Made by a program: the position numbers and the translations under genes
Assembly (NCBI GenBank): GCA_036676195.1
Contig: JAKFDK010000140.1
Span: 1 to 64,000, forward strand
Length of the DNA: 64,000 nucleotides
Direction of reading: 5' to 3'
From: JAKFDK01 sp036676195
GTDB taxonomy: Bacteria; Bacillota; Sulfobacillia; Symbiobacteriales; ZC4RG38
Shown: in pieces, positions 27,249 through 35,333 of the stretch
Layout: the number at the start of each line of letters is the position of its first letter
Numbering within the stretch: the first letter of the stretch is position 1
Notes under the pieces: model-generated
Databases searched by the model: none
What the model was told of the DNA's origin: nothing
The model's input: the letters and a program-made list of their open reading frames with translations, nothing else

Positions 27249-27851
27249 TCAGTAGAGGTAATAGAGCGACGGATCGGTACCGAGGTCAGCCCGCGGTTGT
27301 ACCCCATGTCGATCGCGAATCAGGCGCGAGAGCTCGCTGTTCGGGTCATCCAGATCACCAATGGTGATCGCTCGCGCCGGGCAGGTCTGCACACAGGCCG
27401 GCTCCAACCCCTGATCAAGGCGGTGGACACAGAACGTGCACTTCTGGGCGACACCCGCCGGGGGCTTGCGCGGATGGTTGGCTTCATGCGGCGTGGGTCC
27501 TTCCGGATAGTAGTACTGCGGGCCGTCGGAGATCGTCCGTGCCTGGTACGGACAAGCAATCACGCAGGCACCGCAGCCAATGCATGCCTCGTAGTTTTGG
27601 AGCACCAACCCGTCCTTGGCCCGCTTGTACGTAGCCCCAGTGGGGCATACCGGCACGCAGGGCGGCGAGGCACAGTGCATGCACCGGGTTGGAAAGAACT
27701 CCCTGGTCACGTTCGGGAAGCGCCCTACTTCATCCTCAAGAACCTGCAGCCAGAAAACGCCCGGAGGGGTCCCATTCTCGGACTTGCAGGCCAGAGCACA
27801 GGAGTTGCAGCCAACACATCGTTTTAGGTCGATTGCCATTCCCCAGCGCAC
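27249..27851 (-). CDS. operon B four-cluster [4Fe-4S] ferredoxin subunit
   Basis: A 200-residue protein. GTG 27851 gives MRWGMAIDLKRCVGCNSC and is preceded by AAAGGGGAAGAG; the frame is open to 27917. Four Cys groups (CVGCNSCALAC, CMHCASPPCVPVC, CIGCGACVIAC, CTFC...CVQTC) support four [4Fe-4S] clusters. No export signal. First gene of operon B, 114 bases downstream of a good promoter. It is about as long as, and very similar to, 9437-10039. Confidence 0.9.
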   Translation of the reverse strand: MRWGMAIDLKRCVGCNSCALACKSENGTPPGVFWLQVLEDEVGRFPNVTREFFPTRCMHCASPPCVPVCPTGATYKRAKDGLVLQNYEACIGCGACVIACPYQARTISDGPQYYYPEGPTPHEANHPRKPPAGVAQKCTFCVHRLDQGLEPACVQTCPARAITIGDLDDPNSELSRLIRDRHGVQPRADLGTDPSLYYLY

Positions 27852-27964
27852 ATCTCTTCCCCTTTCTGGGTCGGCGTCTTCGCAACGGCATGGTCGTGTG
27901 ATCCTGACAGACCACACCCGGTCAGACCGTTCGTAGTTGCCGCGACTATTATCGGATAGTGCTA

Positions 27965-27992
27965 ATTATACGCGGTTTTCAATGTTATTCAA
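27965..27992 (-). promoter_or_regulatory. sigma-70-type promoter of operon B
   Basis: On the minus strand TTGAAT (-35) is followed after 16 bases by a perfect TATAAT (-10). The ferredoxin-subunit start lies 114 bases downstream, leaving a leader of about 100 nt. Confidence 0.65.
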
Positions 27993-28078
27993 CGAATAAG
28001 CGTGTATAGATCGGTATTGTGACAAAAACGGCATATCCAGGGCAAAATAATACATGCTTCGGCACGAGCGTTGCCGCG

Positions 28079-28115
28079 AAAAAGGTCCCTCGGCCACTTG
28101 CCGAGGGACCTTTTT
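28079..28115 (-). terminator. rho-independent terminator after mocA
   Basis: A perfect 16-bp stem AAAAAGGTCCCTCGGC (28079-28094) with loop CACTT and its complement (28100-28115), bearing A- and T-runs on its two sides. It begins 7 bases after the mocA stop in the minus direction and would also work on the plus strand. Confidence 0.9.
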
Positions 28116-28122
28116 CATGCCA

Positions 28123-28731
28123 TCACGATGTCCGGGCCGCCGGCTTTGCCAGCAGGAGCCGGGCCGCCGCATAGGCATCCGGTGTGTTCAGGTTCAGGTG
28201 AATCAAAGGGTCGGCCACATCGGCGTAGCAGGTAGACTCCCGATAGGTCGTCCTGACCTGACGCAGGCCCTGGGTTTGTTCCTGCACTTGCAGCAGGTCA
28301 GGGATGAGGCTCCCTGCGAACAGGGGCGGGTGACCGGGGCGGCCGTTGTACCGGGGCACGGCTACCCTGGCGTCGGTGACCCGCCAGGTGTGTATCAGCG
28401 TGGAGACCGTGGCGGCGGACAGGGGTTGGTCGGCAGCCGCCACCAGCACGGCGGCCGCGCCGGGCGATACGGCCTCTGCCCCGGCCCGGATACTGGTGGT
28501 CTTGCCGGCCTGATAGGCTGTGTTCAGGACCGTTCGCACCCCGGGGCGTCCAAGGAGGGGCAGCAGCCGGCGCGCCTGGTGGCCCACAACCGCCACGATC
28601 TCGTCGACCCCGGCGGCCTGCAACTGGTTCAACTGATAGGTGAGCAAGGGCACACCGTCCCAGGGCAGCAGGGCTTTCAACTGGCCCATGCGGCTGGACT
28701 CGCCGGCAGCCAGGATCACGGCGGCTATCAG
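28123..28731 (-). CDS. mocA: MocA-type molybdopterin cytidylyltransferase
   Basis: A nucleotidyltransferase of the MobA/MocA type. The N-terminal LAAGESSRMGQLKALLPW loop binds the nucleotide; VVGHQARRL and AADQPLSAATV are further family motifs. The usual start M-IAAVILAAG is matched if translation begins at the CTG at 28731, about 10 bases after a GGAGG; the nearest ATG in frame is at 28809, inside the upstream cytochrome gene. MocA adds CMP to molybdopterin, making the MCD cofactor used by xanthine-oxidase-family enzymes, which fits the Pao-type enzyme encoded upstream on the same strand. About 202 residues. Confidence 0.82.
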   Translation of the reverse strand: MIAAVILAAGESSRMGQLKALLPWDGVPLLTYQLNQLQAAGVDEIVAVVGHQARRLLPLLGRPGVRTVLNTAYQAGKTTSIRAGAEAVSPGAAAVLVAAADQPLSAATVSTLIHTWRVTDARVAVPRYNGRPGHPPLFAGSLIPDLLQVQEQTQGLRQVRTTYRESTCYADVADPLIHLNLNTPDAYAAARLLLAKPAARTS

Positions 28732-28751
28732 AGCGTCATCACCTCCGGCGG

Positions 28752-29405
28752 TCAGCGGGCAAACATCTTCCAGGCCAAAAAGCCGATTCCGGTCAGCCCC
28801 AGCCCCCATAGGGCCGGCATCAGCCAGGGTGTGCCCTCTGTTCGCACCTGGGCGTCGTCGGGGGTGGCGGCTATTTGTCTGACCGGGGTCGCCTCGCCCT
28901 GCACCGTGACCCCGGCGGCCGGGTTACCGTGGCTGCCGCCGGTGGCAGCCACGGCCATCATAAAGGCGAGGTCGGGCGGCCACGTCTGCACCCTGGCCGT
29001 GACGGGGGTCAGGGGCTGGTCGTCTGCAGGCACCTGGCGTAAGGACAGGAAGTAGGCCAGGACCTCGTACACCTGCTGGTTGGTCAGAATCCCTTGCTCT
29101 TCAGGCGGCATGCGGTTACGGATGAACATGGCGGTATCCTCTACGGCAGGCCAGCGGCGGGCGAAGTTCGGGCCGCGCAGCGTGGGGCCGGAGTCACCCA
29201 CCCCGCCCAGGCCGTGGCACTCGATGCAGTGCCGGCTAAAGGTCCGCTCCCCGGCGGTGGCCTGTGCGCGGGTATAGGCAGCGGCCGGGGCCGCCGGACC
29301 CAGAAGCACGGCCGCCATCCCCAGCAATACAGCCGCCAGGGACACCGGCGCCAGGAACCAGACGGCCGGCCGCGCCCGGCGGCCCGTTTGACTAGACCTC
29401 ACCAT
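28752..29405 (-). CDS. membrane-anchored monohaem cytochrome c
   Basis: About 217 residues from ATG 29405. A hydrophobic export signal (residues ~16-44, ending AAPAAAYT) is followed by a class I cytochrome c domain with haem motif CIECH and probable axial Met in NRMPPEE. A Thr/Pro-rich linker leads to a C-terminal helix (LMPALWGLGLTGIGFLAW) that would tether it to the outer face of the membrane. Start is uncertain because no clear ribosome site is seen and it overlaps the upstream gene by 14 bases. A likely electron carrier for the oxidoreductase encoded upstream. Confidence 0.85.
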   Translation of the reverse strand: MVRSSQTGRRARPAVWFLAPVSLAAVLLGMAAVLLGPAAPAAAYTRAQATAGERTFSRHCIECHGLGGVGDSGPTLRGPNFARRWPAVEDTAMFIRNRMPPEEQGILTNQQVYEVLAYFLSLRQVPADDQPLTPVTARVQTWPPDLAFMMAVAATGGSHGNPAAGVTVQGEATPVRQIAATPDDAQVRTEGTPWLMPALWGLGLTGIGFLAWKMFAR

Positions 29406-30351
29406 AGAAGTCAGGGCTCGGGGCCGCCCCGCCGCAGGCATCAGGCACCTGCGCGGCCAGATAGGTCAGGAATGGCTCCAGCCAGGGGCGAACAGCAGGG
29501 GCGGGGTGGTAACGCCGGGCGTCGGTTCCGGCGGCCAGATGCGCGGCGAGTTCATCCGTCAGTGCCGTGAGGGTGGCGGGGTAGGCGGCCCAGGCGGCGG
29601 AGGTGGCAAACAGGCCGGTTAGGGGCAGCCAGGGGACGGGCGGAATCGGCCGGGATTGCCAGGCCAACCAGGGGTCAGCCAGCACCTGCACCCCCGGCAG
29701 GGCCAGGGCCTGGTCCAGGGTTTCGCCGCACAGCAGCGCGGCCCCGCTGGGGCCGGCTGCCAGCGCGGCCAGTACCGCCCCGCCGGTATCCAGCAGGTAA
29801 GGACTCGGCCAGGGGCCGGCCGCCCCGGCTGCAGCCAGGCAGTGGCCCACCGTTTCCAGCATACCGTCGCCCAGAACCACCAGAATGGGCGCCCGGGGCG
29901 CCGGGCCCAGCAGCAGCGCCGGCTCCGGACCCAGCAGGCCGAGGAGGCGCAGGCCGCCAAAATGGGCGTGCAGCGTGGCGGCTTCGGTCAGAGGCAGAAC
30001 CAGCAGATCAGCCCCGGCGACCAGCAGCGACAGTTCCTCCGGGCCGGCCATGGGCAGTTCTGCCAACTGTAAGGGCACCCGGGCGGGCTCCGGCGCCCTG
30101 GCGGCGGCGAACCGGGCCAGGGCCAATCCGGAGCTGCCGGGCCAGAGACAGATCACGAGCATCGGCGGCGGAGCCGGCGGCGCCGCCGGCTCCGCCGCTG
30201 TGGCGGGCAGGGCTGGCGGCTGGGCTGGGGGCGGTGGATCTTCCACTTCAATCGTGCGGCTGGCCATCTGCAGGGCCGTATCGGCCGCAGAGTGGAAAAA
30301 CCTTTGCAGGAACTGCCGCCGGAGCGGGTCCGTGTGTTCCTGACCGGCCAT
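29392..30351 (-). CDS. Ala/Pro-rich protein of unknown function in the aldehyde oxidoreductase cluster
   Basis: A 319-residue protein that I do not recognise. The first 60 residues include LRRQFLQRFFHSAADTAL, which resembles a Tat or chaperone-recognition segment but lacks a hydrophobic core, and then a Pro/Ala linker. Residues ~63-280 alternate short hydrophobic strands and helices (PMLVICLWPGSSGLALARF, PILVVLGDGMLETVGHCLA, GAALLCGETLDQAL), suggesting a Rossmann-like or binding-protein-like fold in the cytoplasm. It lies 6 bases after the cytochrome b gene and overlaps the cytochrome c gene, so it is surely part of this operon. It may act in assembly. Confidence 0.6.
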   Translation of the reverse strand: MAGQEHTDPLRRQFLQRFFHSAADTALQMASRTIEVEDPPPPAQPPALPATAAEPAAPPAPPPMLVICLWPGSSGLALARFAAARAPEPARVPLQLAELPMAGPEELSLLVAGADLLVLPLTEAATLHAHFGGLRLLGLLGPEPALLLGPAPRAPILVVLGDGMLETVGHCLAAAGAAGPWPSPYLLDTGGAVLAALAAGPSGAALLCGETLDQALALPGVQVLADPWLAWQSRPIPPVPWLPLTGLFATSAAWAAYPATLTALTDELAAHLAAGTDARRYHPAPAVRPWLEPFLTYLAAQVPDACGGAAPSPDFYGEV

Positions 30352-30357
30352 ATCGGA

Positions 30358-31293
30358 CTACGACCTGCCCTTGGCTGTTCCGCCGCGGGGTACGGCCTTT
30401 TCGCCCGCGCCCCGGGCCTGGGCGGCCGCCTGCTCAGCCGCCTGCTCGGCCTCTGCGGTCAGTTCGGCATACCAGAGGGCATGGCGTGCCCGGGCGTAGG
30501 CTGCCGACACCCGGGTGGTAAACATGGAGGCCAAGAGCGGCCAGTTACTGCGAACCAGGACCACGGCACCGGCGTGGACCAACAGCATCACCAGCGCGGC
30601 CCACAGTGACCAGTCGTGGAGCCGGGTGGACCACTCCGTAACCACCTGCGGCACCGGGTAGATATAGCGCACGGCCTTGATGATGCCCGTGGCCACCACC
30701 ACCAGGATGATCAGGGCCCACAGGGGATAAGAAAGCACCTTTTCCGTGGCCAGATACTTGCCATTCTTGCCATGGAATCGGCGGTAGCCGGTGGACCTTT
30801 CCAGGCTGCGGCGCCAGGCGGCCGGCCACTGCAGGCCCCGGAAGCCCAGAATGCCCTCGTCTCCCAGCAGGCCGGCATAGGCCAGCAGTTCCAGCCACAT
30901 GGCCTGCAAGTCGGCCGCCCGGGGAAAGATCTGGCGCTTGCTGCCGCCCAGGTTAGCCTGAACCGCCACCGCCAGCAGGGCCACCAGGGTCAGACCCGCC
31001 CCGATCAAGTGGATCTGGTACAGGGCCAGCTTGCTGACCGCGGTGCGCACGTAAGGCAAGATGGTAAAGCCCGAAATCAAACACAGGATCACGCCGACAG
31101 CGTTGACCCAGTGCGCCACGGCCACTCCGGGGGAGTGACGCTGGACGGAATCACCCTGCAGGTTGGGGTAACGGCGCCGGAACAGGGCCCGCACGATACC
31201 CAGGGCGATCCCGGCGGCCACCAGGAACAGCACCGCCTGGGCAAAGCGGTGGTTCAGAATGAACAAATCACTTTTTGGCTGCCACGGCTCCAT
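30358..31293 (-). CDS. membrane cytochrome b (formate dehydrogenase gamma/cyt b561-like)
   Basis: A 311-residue membrane protein with five to six helices. Histidines that could ligate two haems b lie in helices: LNHRFAQAVLF, VAHWVNAVGVILCLISG, LYQIHLIGAG and LHDWSLWAALVMLLVHAG. This is the pattern of FdnI-like and cytochrome b561-like quinone-reactive subunits. The C-terminal ~45 residues are cytoplasmic, charged and Ala/Gln-rich. It follows the Tat ferredoxin gene by 12 bases and is probably its membrane partner. Confidence 0.78.
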   Translation of the reverse strand: MEPWQPKSDLFILNHRFAQAVLFLVAAGIALGIVRALFRRRYPNLQGDSVQRHSPGVAVAHWVNAVGVILCLISGFTILPYVRTAVSKLALYQIHLIGAGLTLVALLAVAVQANLGGSKRQIFPRAADLQAMWLELLAYAGLLGDEGILGFRGLQWPAAWRRSLERSTGYRRFHGKNGKYLATEKVLSYPLWALIILVVVATGIIKAVRYIYPVPQVVTEWSTRLHDWSLWAALVMLLVHAGAVVLVRSNWPLLASMFTTRVSAAYARARHALWYAELTAEAEQAAEQAAAQARGAGEKAVPRGGTAKGRS

Positions 31294-31305
31294 GCTGACG
31301 CCCCC

Positions 31306-32001
31306 TTACGGAATCTGCTGGTAGGTGGCCTTGTCTGAGCGCCGCACCTCCAGGCACAGATGATCGCTCTTCACGGTCCCGACCAGAATGGCATGGTTCA
31401 CGGGACAGGTGGCGACACAGGCCGGACCGCCGTCGCGCCCGCGGCACAGGTCACATTTCACGTACACATTGCGATCCGGGTCGAAGAAGATGCGGGTCCC
31501 CTTCAGTTCACCGGCCAGAGAGGCCAGCGGACCCTCGGACGGGAAGGGGCAGGCGGTGGCGCACTTGCCGCAGGCAGTGCACACAGACTCCTCAATGTAG
31601 CGGGCGCCCGTTTTGGCGTCGATGCGCAGGGCATCTGCCGGGCAGACGGCATAGCACTCAGGGTCCGGGCACTGCTTGCACGGGCTGGGCACATAGGTGG
31701 TCTTGCCACCGGCGGACTGGCTGACCAGGGGCGCCACGGCCCCGCTCTTATTCAGGATGCGGATTCGGGGCACAGCGGACAGGCCCTGGCTGACATGCCA
31801 GGTGCTGCAGGCTACCTCGCACCCCAGGCAGCCCACGCACAGTTGCGCGTCCGGGTAAATCACGCCTTCGGAGAGCGGCGGTGCCTCCGCACTGGCAGGG
31901 GCGGCTACCCGGGCCAGGCCGAGGACTGCTGCCACGGCTCCGACCCCGCCGGTCACCAGCAATTTGCGCCTGGAGACCTGCAGTTCTGTTTGATCGGCCA
32001 T
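31306..32001 (-). CDS. Tat-exported polyferredoxin
   Basis: A 231-residue protein with a twin-arginine signal (VSRRKLLVTGGVGAVAAVLG) and cleavage expected after about residue 38. The exported part has Cys groups CVGCLGCEVAC, CKQCPDPECYAVC, CTACGKCATAC and CDLC...CVATC, enough for four [4Fe-4S] clusters (HybA/FdnH-like). It lies directly downstream of the FAD subunit of the Pao-type enzyme and upstream of the cytochrome b gene, suggesting that it carries electrons from the periplasmic-side enzyme to the membrane. Confidence 0.85.
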   Translation of the reverse strand: MADQTELQVSRRKLLVTGGVGAVAAVLGLARVAAPASAEAPPLSEGVIYPDAQLCVGCLGCEVACSTWHVSQGLSAVPRIRILNKSGAVAPLVSQSAGGKTTYVPSPCKQCPDPECYAVCPADALRIDAKTGARYIEESVCTACGKCATACPFPSEGPLASLAGELKGTRIFFDPDRNVYVKCDLCRGRDGGPACVATCPVNHAILVGTVKSDHLCLEVRRSDKATYQQIP

Positions 32002-32028
32002 CTGTCGCGTTTCCCTCCCTTGCTGCCG

Positions 32029-33006
32029 TCAGGCGGAGGCGGCGGAGACCGCCTGCCGGATGAGCTGTCCCACCAGTTCCACCTTGTACGCGTTGCCGCT
32101 CATGGGCCGGGCGTTGGCCAGTTCGGCGGTGATGGCCTTGTCGATCAGCTCGGCTGTCAGCTTCTGGCCCTTGAGCACAGCTTCGGCCACAAGGGCCCGC
32201 CAGGGTACCGGCGCCACCGCACCCAGTACCAGGCGCAGGTCCCGGACCAGGCCCCCCTCGAGCTGCAGGTTCAGCGCGACCGACGCGATGGCAAAGTCGT
32301 ACACGTTGCGCTGGCGGAACTTCAGGTAGACCCCCCGGGCCGACTGCGGCCAGGCCGGAATCTGCACTTCTTCCAGAATCTCACCTGGGGCCAGGGCCGT
32401 CTCACGGCGCACGTCCCGGGCCGGCAGCACGTAAAACTCCTCCAGGGAGATCACCCGGCTGCCCTTGGGGCCGGTCACCTTCGCCCGGGCGCCAAGGGCC
32501 ATCAGGGCCGGACCCAGATCGCCAGGGTAGCTATAAAAGCACCCGGCGCCGCCCAGGATGGCGTGGTACTGGTTTTCGCCCAGCACGGCCGAGCAGTAGG
32601 TGTTGTCCCGGCGCAGGCAGGGGGTCATGCCGTTCCGAAAGTACCAGCAGCGCGGCCGCTGGCACAGGTTGCCACCCAGGGTGCCAATATTGCGGATCTG
32701 GGTCGAGGCCACCAGGCCGGCCGCCCGGGTCAGGAGTGGGTACCGCTTTTGCAGCAGGGCGGATGCCGCCACCTCTGCCACCGTTGTGGTGGCGCCGATG
32801 CGGACTTCCGCGCCCTCCTCCCGGATATAACTCAGATTGGGGATTTCCTTCAGGTCCACCAGGTTCTCTGGCACCACCAGCCGGCTTTTCATCAGGCCGA
32901 CCAGGTCGGTGCCGCCGGCCAGGGGCAGTGCCTTCTCCCCCATGCCCGCCAGGAGAGCGGTGGCCTCGGCGATCGCCTTGGGCGCTGCGTAGACAAAGCT
33001 TTTCAT
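32029..33006 (-). CDS. paoB: FAD and [4Fe-4S] subunit of Pao/YagS-type aldehyde oxidoreductase
   Basis: A 325-residue molybdopterin dehydrogenase FAD-binding subunit. The FAD loops are LPLAGGTDLVGLMKSR (residues ~27-42) and TQIRNIGTLGGNLCQRPRC. The insert CQRPRCWYFRN...CLRRDNTYC...GENQYHAI provides the Cys residues that bind the extra [4Fe-4S] cluster known in E. coli PaoB (YagS) and 4-hydroxybenzoyl-CoA reductase beta subunits. It normally passes electrons from the Mo subunit via the FeS clusters to FAD. It follows the Mo subunit gene by 13 bases. It has no signal of its own and would be co-exported with the Tat-bearing small subunit. Confidence 0.85.
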   Translation of the reverse strand: MKSFVYAAPKAIAEATALLAGMGEKALPLAGGTDLVGLMKSRLVVPENLVDLKEIPNLSYIREEGAEVRIGATTTVAEVAASALLQKRYPLLTRAAGLVASTQIRNIGTLGGNLCQRPRCWYFRNGMTPCLRRDNTYCSAVLGENQYHAILGGAGCFYSYPGDLGPALMALGARAKVTGPKGSRVISLEEFYVLPARDVRRETALAPGEILEEVQIPAWPQSARGVYLKFRQRNVYDFAIASVALNLQLEGGLVRDLRLVLGAVAPVPWRALVAEAVLKGQKLTAELIDKAITAELANARPMSGNAYKVELVGQLIRQAVSAASA

Positions 33007-33019
33007 CCGTGGCCCCTCC

Positions 33020-35317
33020 TTACGCGCGTTTTTCCTGCAGCGCCTTGAGTACCCGCGCCGGCGTAAGCGGAAACTCCGTGAACATGATGCCGGTGGCGTT
33101 GTACACAGCGTTGAGCACAGCCGGGGCGGTGGGGATGCAGGGGGGCTCTGCCATTCCCTTGGTGCCGGTGTTGTTCGAAAACATGTCCACCTGGGGGACG
33201 ATCATCGGAGTCAGGGACGGGCTGTCGAGGCTGGTGGGCAGCTTGTAGTCCACATAGTTGCTGGACAGATTCACGCCGGAGTTGCGGTCGTAGACCCGCT
33301 CCTCGGTCATGACGTAGCCAATACCCTGGTACAGGCCGCTGTAGATTTGGCTTTCCACCAGCATGGGGTTAATGGCCCGCCCGCAGTCATGGGCGGCCAC
33401 GAAGCGCAGAATCTTCACCTGGCCGGTGCGGGTGTCCACTTCCACCTCGCAGAACTGGGCGCCAAAAACATTGATCCGGTGGGTGGAAGGGTTCGGACCC
33501 CGGAAACCGGTCCCGGTGATGACGTGGGTGAGGCTGCTCATCAACTTTTGCAGCGTCATATTCTTGGCCGCGTTCCCCTTGACGCCGATGACCCCTTTTT
33601 CCAGCACCAGGTCCTCTTCCTTCAGGTCCATGAAGGCCGCCGCCGCCTGGAGTACCTTCCGCCTGGCGTCCAGAGCCGCGTTGCGAATGGCCGGCATCAG
33701 CGACGGGGTGACCCGGCTGCCGTACGAAGCCTGGTCGATGGGCAGGCCCTGGGTATCGCCGCAGTAGACCTTGACGCTTTCATAGGGCACACCCAGTTCC
33801 TCGGCACAGACCATGGCGGCAATGGTCTTGGGCCCTTCACCCAGTTCGTTGAAGGCCGATTGCACCGTCACGGTGCCGTCCATGTCCAGCACCACATTGG
33901 CCCCCGAGGGCGGGCCGCCGCCGCCGCTCCAGATCAGGCTGCCCATGCCGATGCCGCGCTTGACTGGGCCGGGGTCACTTCCGGGCTGCTTGTGCCGGTT
34001 TTTGGTCCAGTCAATGGCCTTGGCGCCCATGTCGTACGCTTCGAGCAGGCCCTTGCTGGTATACGGGATATTAGCCGCCTGGTCGCCGTAGGGCGTATAG
34101 TTCTTGCGCCTGATCTCCATCGGGTCCATGCCCAGCTTATAGCCAAGCTGGTCAATGGCCAGTTCCAGGGCCGCCATGCCCTCCACGTTGCCGGGGCCGC
34201 GCATGGCCCGAGTGGAGTGGATGTTCACCCGTACCCCGTGCTCCTCGGTGCGGACGTTGGGGCAGGCGTACATTTCCCGGAAGACGCCCCCGGGGTTGCT
34301 GGGGCCGGTGGCGTAGGCGCCTGCCTGAATGTAGGCCACCAGATGGATGGCGGTGAGGGTGCCGTCTTTTTTGGCGCCGATCTTCACCTTCTGTACGGTC
34401 AGGGGGCGGTGCCCCTTGACGGTCACTTCCTCCCAGCGGTCGGCGTGCAGCCGTACCGGCCGGGCCGTCCGCCGGGCCAGTTCGCCGGCGATCAGGCTGT
34501 GCTTGTCCATGCCCGTTTTGGAGCCAAAGCCGCCGCCCACGTACTGCATGATCACCCGCACCTTGTTGCGGGGCAGGTTGAAGGCACTGGCCAGGGCGCG
34601 CTGGACCAGGTAGACCGTCTGGGTTGATTCATAGCTGGTCAGTTCATCCCCGTCCCACTTGACGGTGCAGCCATGGGGCTCCATGCAGCAGTGGGTCTGC
34701 ACCGGCACCGTCATGGTCAGTTCCACCACGGTATCCGCCTCGGCCAGGCCCTTCTGCACGTCACCCCGGCCCAGGACCCGGGGCTTGCCGCCGGTCAGGT
34801 TACCGTCCGGATGCACCTTGGGGGCGCCGGCTTTCAGGGCTTCCAGCGGATCCAGAACAAAGGGCAGGGGCTCATAGGTGACCTTGATCAGATCCAGGGC
34901 GTCGCGGGCGGCGAACTCGTCTTCGGCCGCCACTGCCGCCACTTCGTCACCCACATACCGGACCACTGGCTCAAAAACCCGCTGCATCGCACTGAACCGC
35001 ATGTCCATGTTCTTGTGCGTGAGAATGCCCAGCACACCCGGCACCTTTTCGGCGGCGCTGGTGTCAATATCCATAATGCGGGCATGCGGGTAAGGACTAC
35101 GCAGTACCTTGCAGGTGAGCAGTCCCGGAAACTTGTAGTCCACCGAGTAAGTGGCCCGGCCGGTCACCCGATTATGGCCGTCGATGCGGGGCAGCCGTTG
35201 TCCCACCACGTTGAACTTTTGGTCAGGACCCCAGTGGGGCGCTTCAACCTCCGGGATCTCGGTTGTTATGTAGGAGACGTGGCCTTCGATCTCCACTCTG
35301 GTTCTAACGAACGGCAC
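33020..35317 (-). CDS. paoC: Mo-cofactor subunit of Pao/YagR-type aldehyde oxidoreductase (xanthine oxidase family)
   Basis: A 765-residue catalytic subunit of the xanthine dehydrogenase/aldehyde oxidase family. The domain order is a small aldehyde-oxidase domain (GRATYSVDYKFPGLLTCKVLRSPYPHARI) followed by the MoCo-binding part (YVGGGFGSKTGMDKHSLIAGELARRTARPV, ARAMRGPGNVEGMAALE-like substrate loop) and the catalytic Glu region KGMAEPPCIPTAPAV near the C-terminus. The cofactor in this subgroup is usually the cytosine dinucleotide form, in keeping with the MocA gene downstream. Aldehydes or N-heterocycles are the usual substrates; the exact one is unknown. Confidence 0.88.
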   Translation of the reverse strand: MPFVRTRVEIEGHVSYITTEIPEVEAPHWGPDQKFNVVGQRLPRIDGHNRVTGRATYSVDYKFPGLLTCKVLRSPYPHARIMDIDTSAAEKVPGVLGILTHKNMDMRFSAMQRVFEPVVRYVGDEVAAVAAEDEFAARDALDLIKVTYEPLPFVLDPLEALKAGAPKVHPDGNLTGGKPRVLGRGDVQKGLAEADTVVELTMTVPVQTHCCMEPHGCTVKWDGDELTSYESTQTVYLVQRALASAFNLPRNKVRVIMQYVGGGFGSKTGMDKHSLIAGELARRTARPVRLHADRWEEVTVKGHRPLTVQKVKIGAKKDGTLTAIHLVAYIQAGAYATGPSNPGGVFREMYACPNVRTEEHGVRVNIHSTRAMRGPGNVEGMAALELAIDQLGYKLGMDPMEIRRKNYTPYGDQAANIPYTSKGLLEAYDMGAKAIDWTKNRHKQPGSDPGPVKRGIGMGSLIWSGGGGPPSGANVVLDMDGTVTVQSAFNELGEGPKTIAAMVCAEELGVPYESVKVYCGDTQGLPIDQASYGSRVTPSLMPAIRNAALDARRKVLQAAAAFMDLKEEDLVLEKGVIGVKGNAAKNMTLQKLMSSLTHVITGTGFRGPNPSTHRINVFGAQFCEVEVDTRTGQVKILRFVAAHDCGRAINPMLVESQIYSGLYQGIGYVMTEERVYDRNSGVNLSSNYVDYKLPTSLDSPSLTPMIVPQVDMFSNNTGTKGMAEPPCIPTAPAVLNAVYNATGIMFTEFPLTPARVLKALQEKRA

Positions 35318-35333
35318 TGCCTGGACCCCCTTC

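Noticed and set aside
31360..33048. A 562-codon plus-strand open frame across the ferredoxin and FAD subunit genes
   Set aside because: It is antisense to two genes with clear cofactor motifs; its translation is His/Gln/Gly-rich noise.
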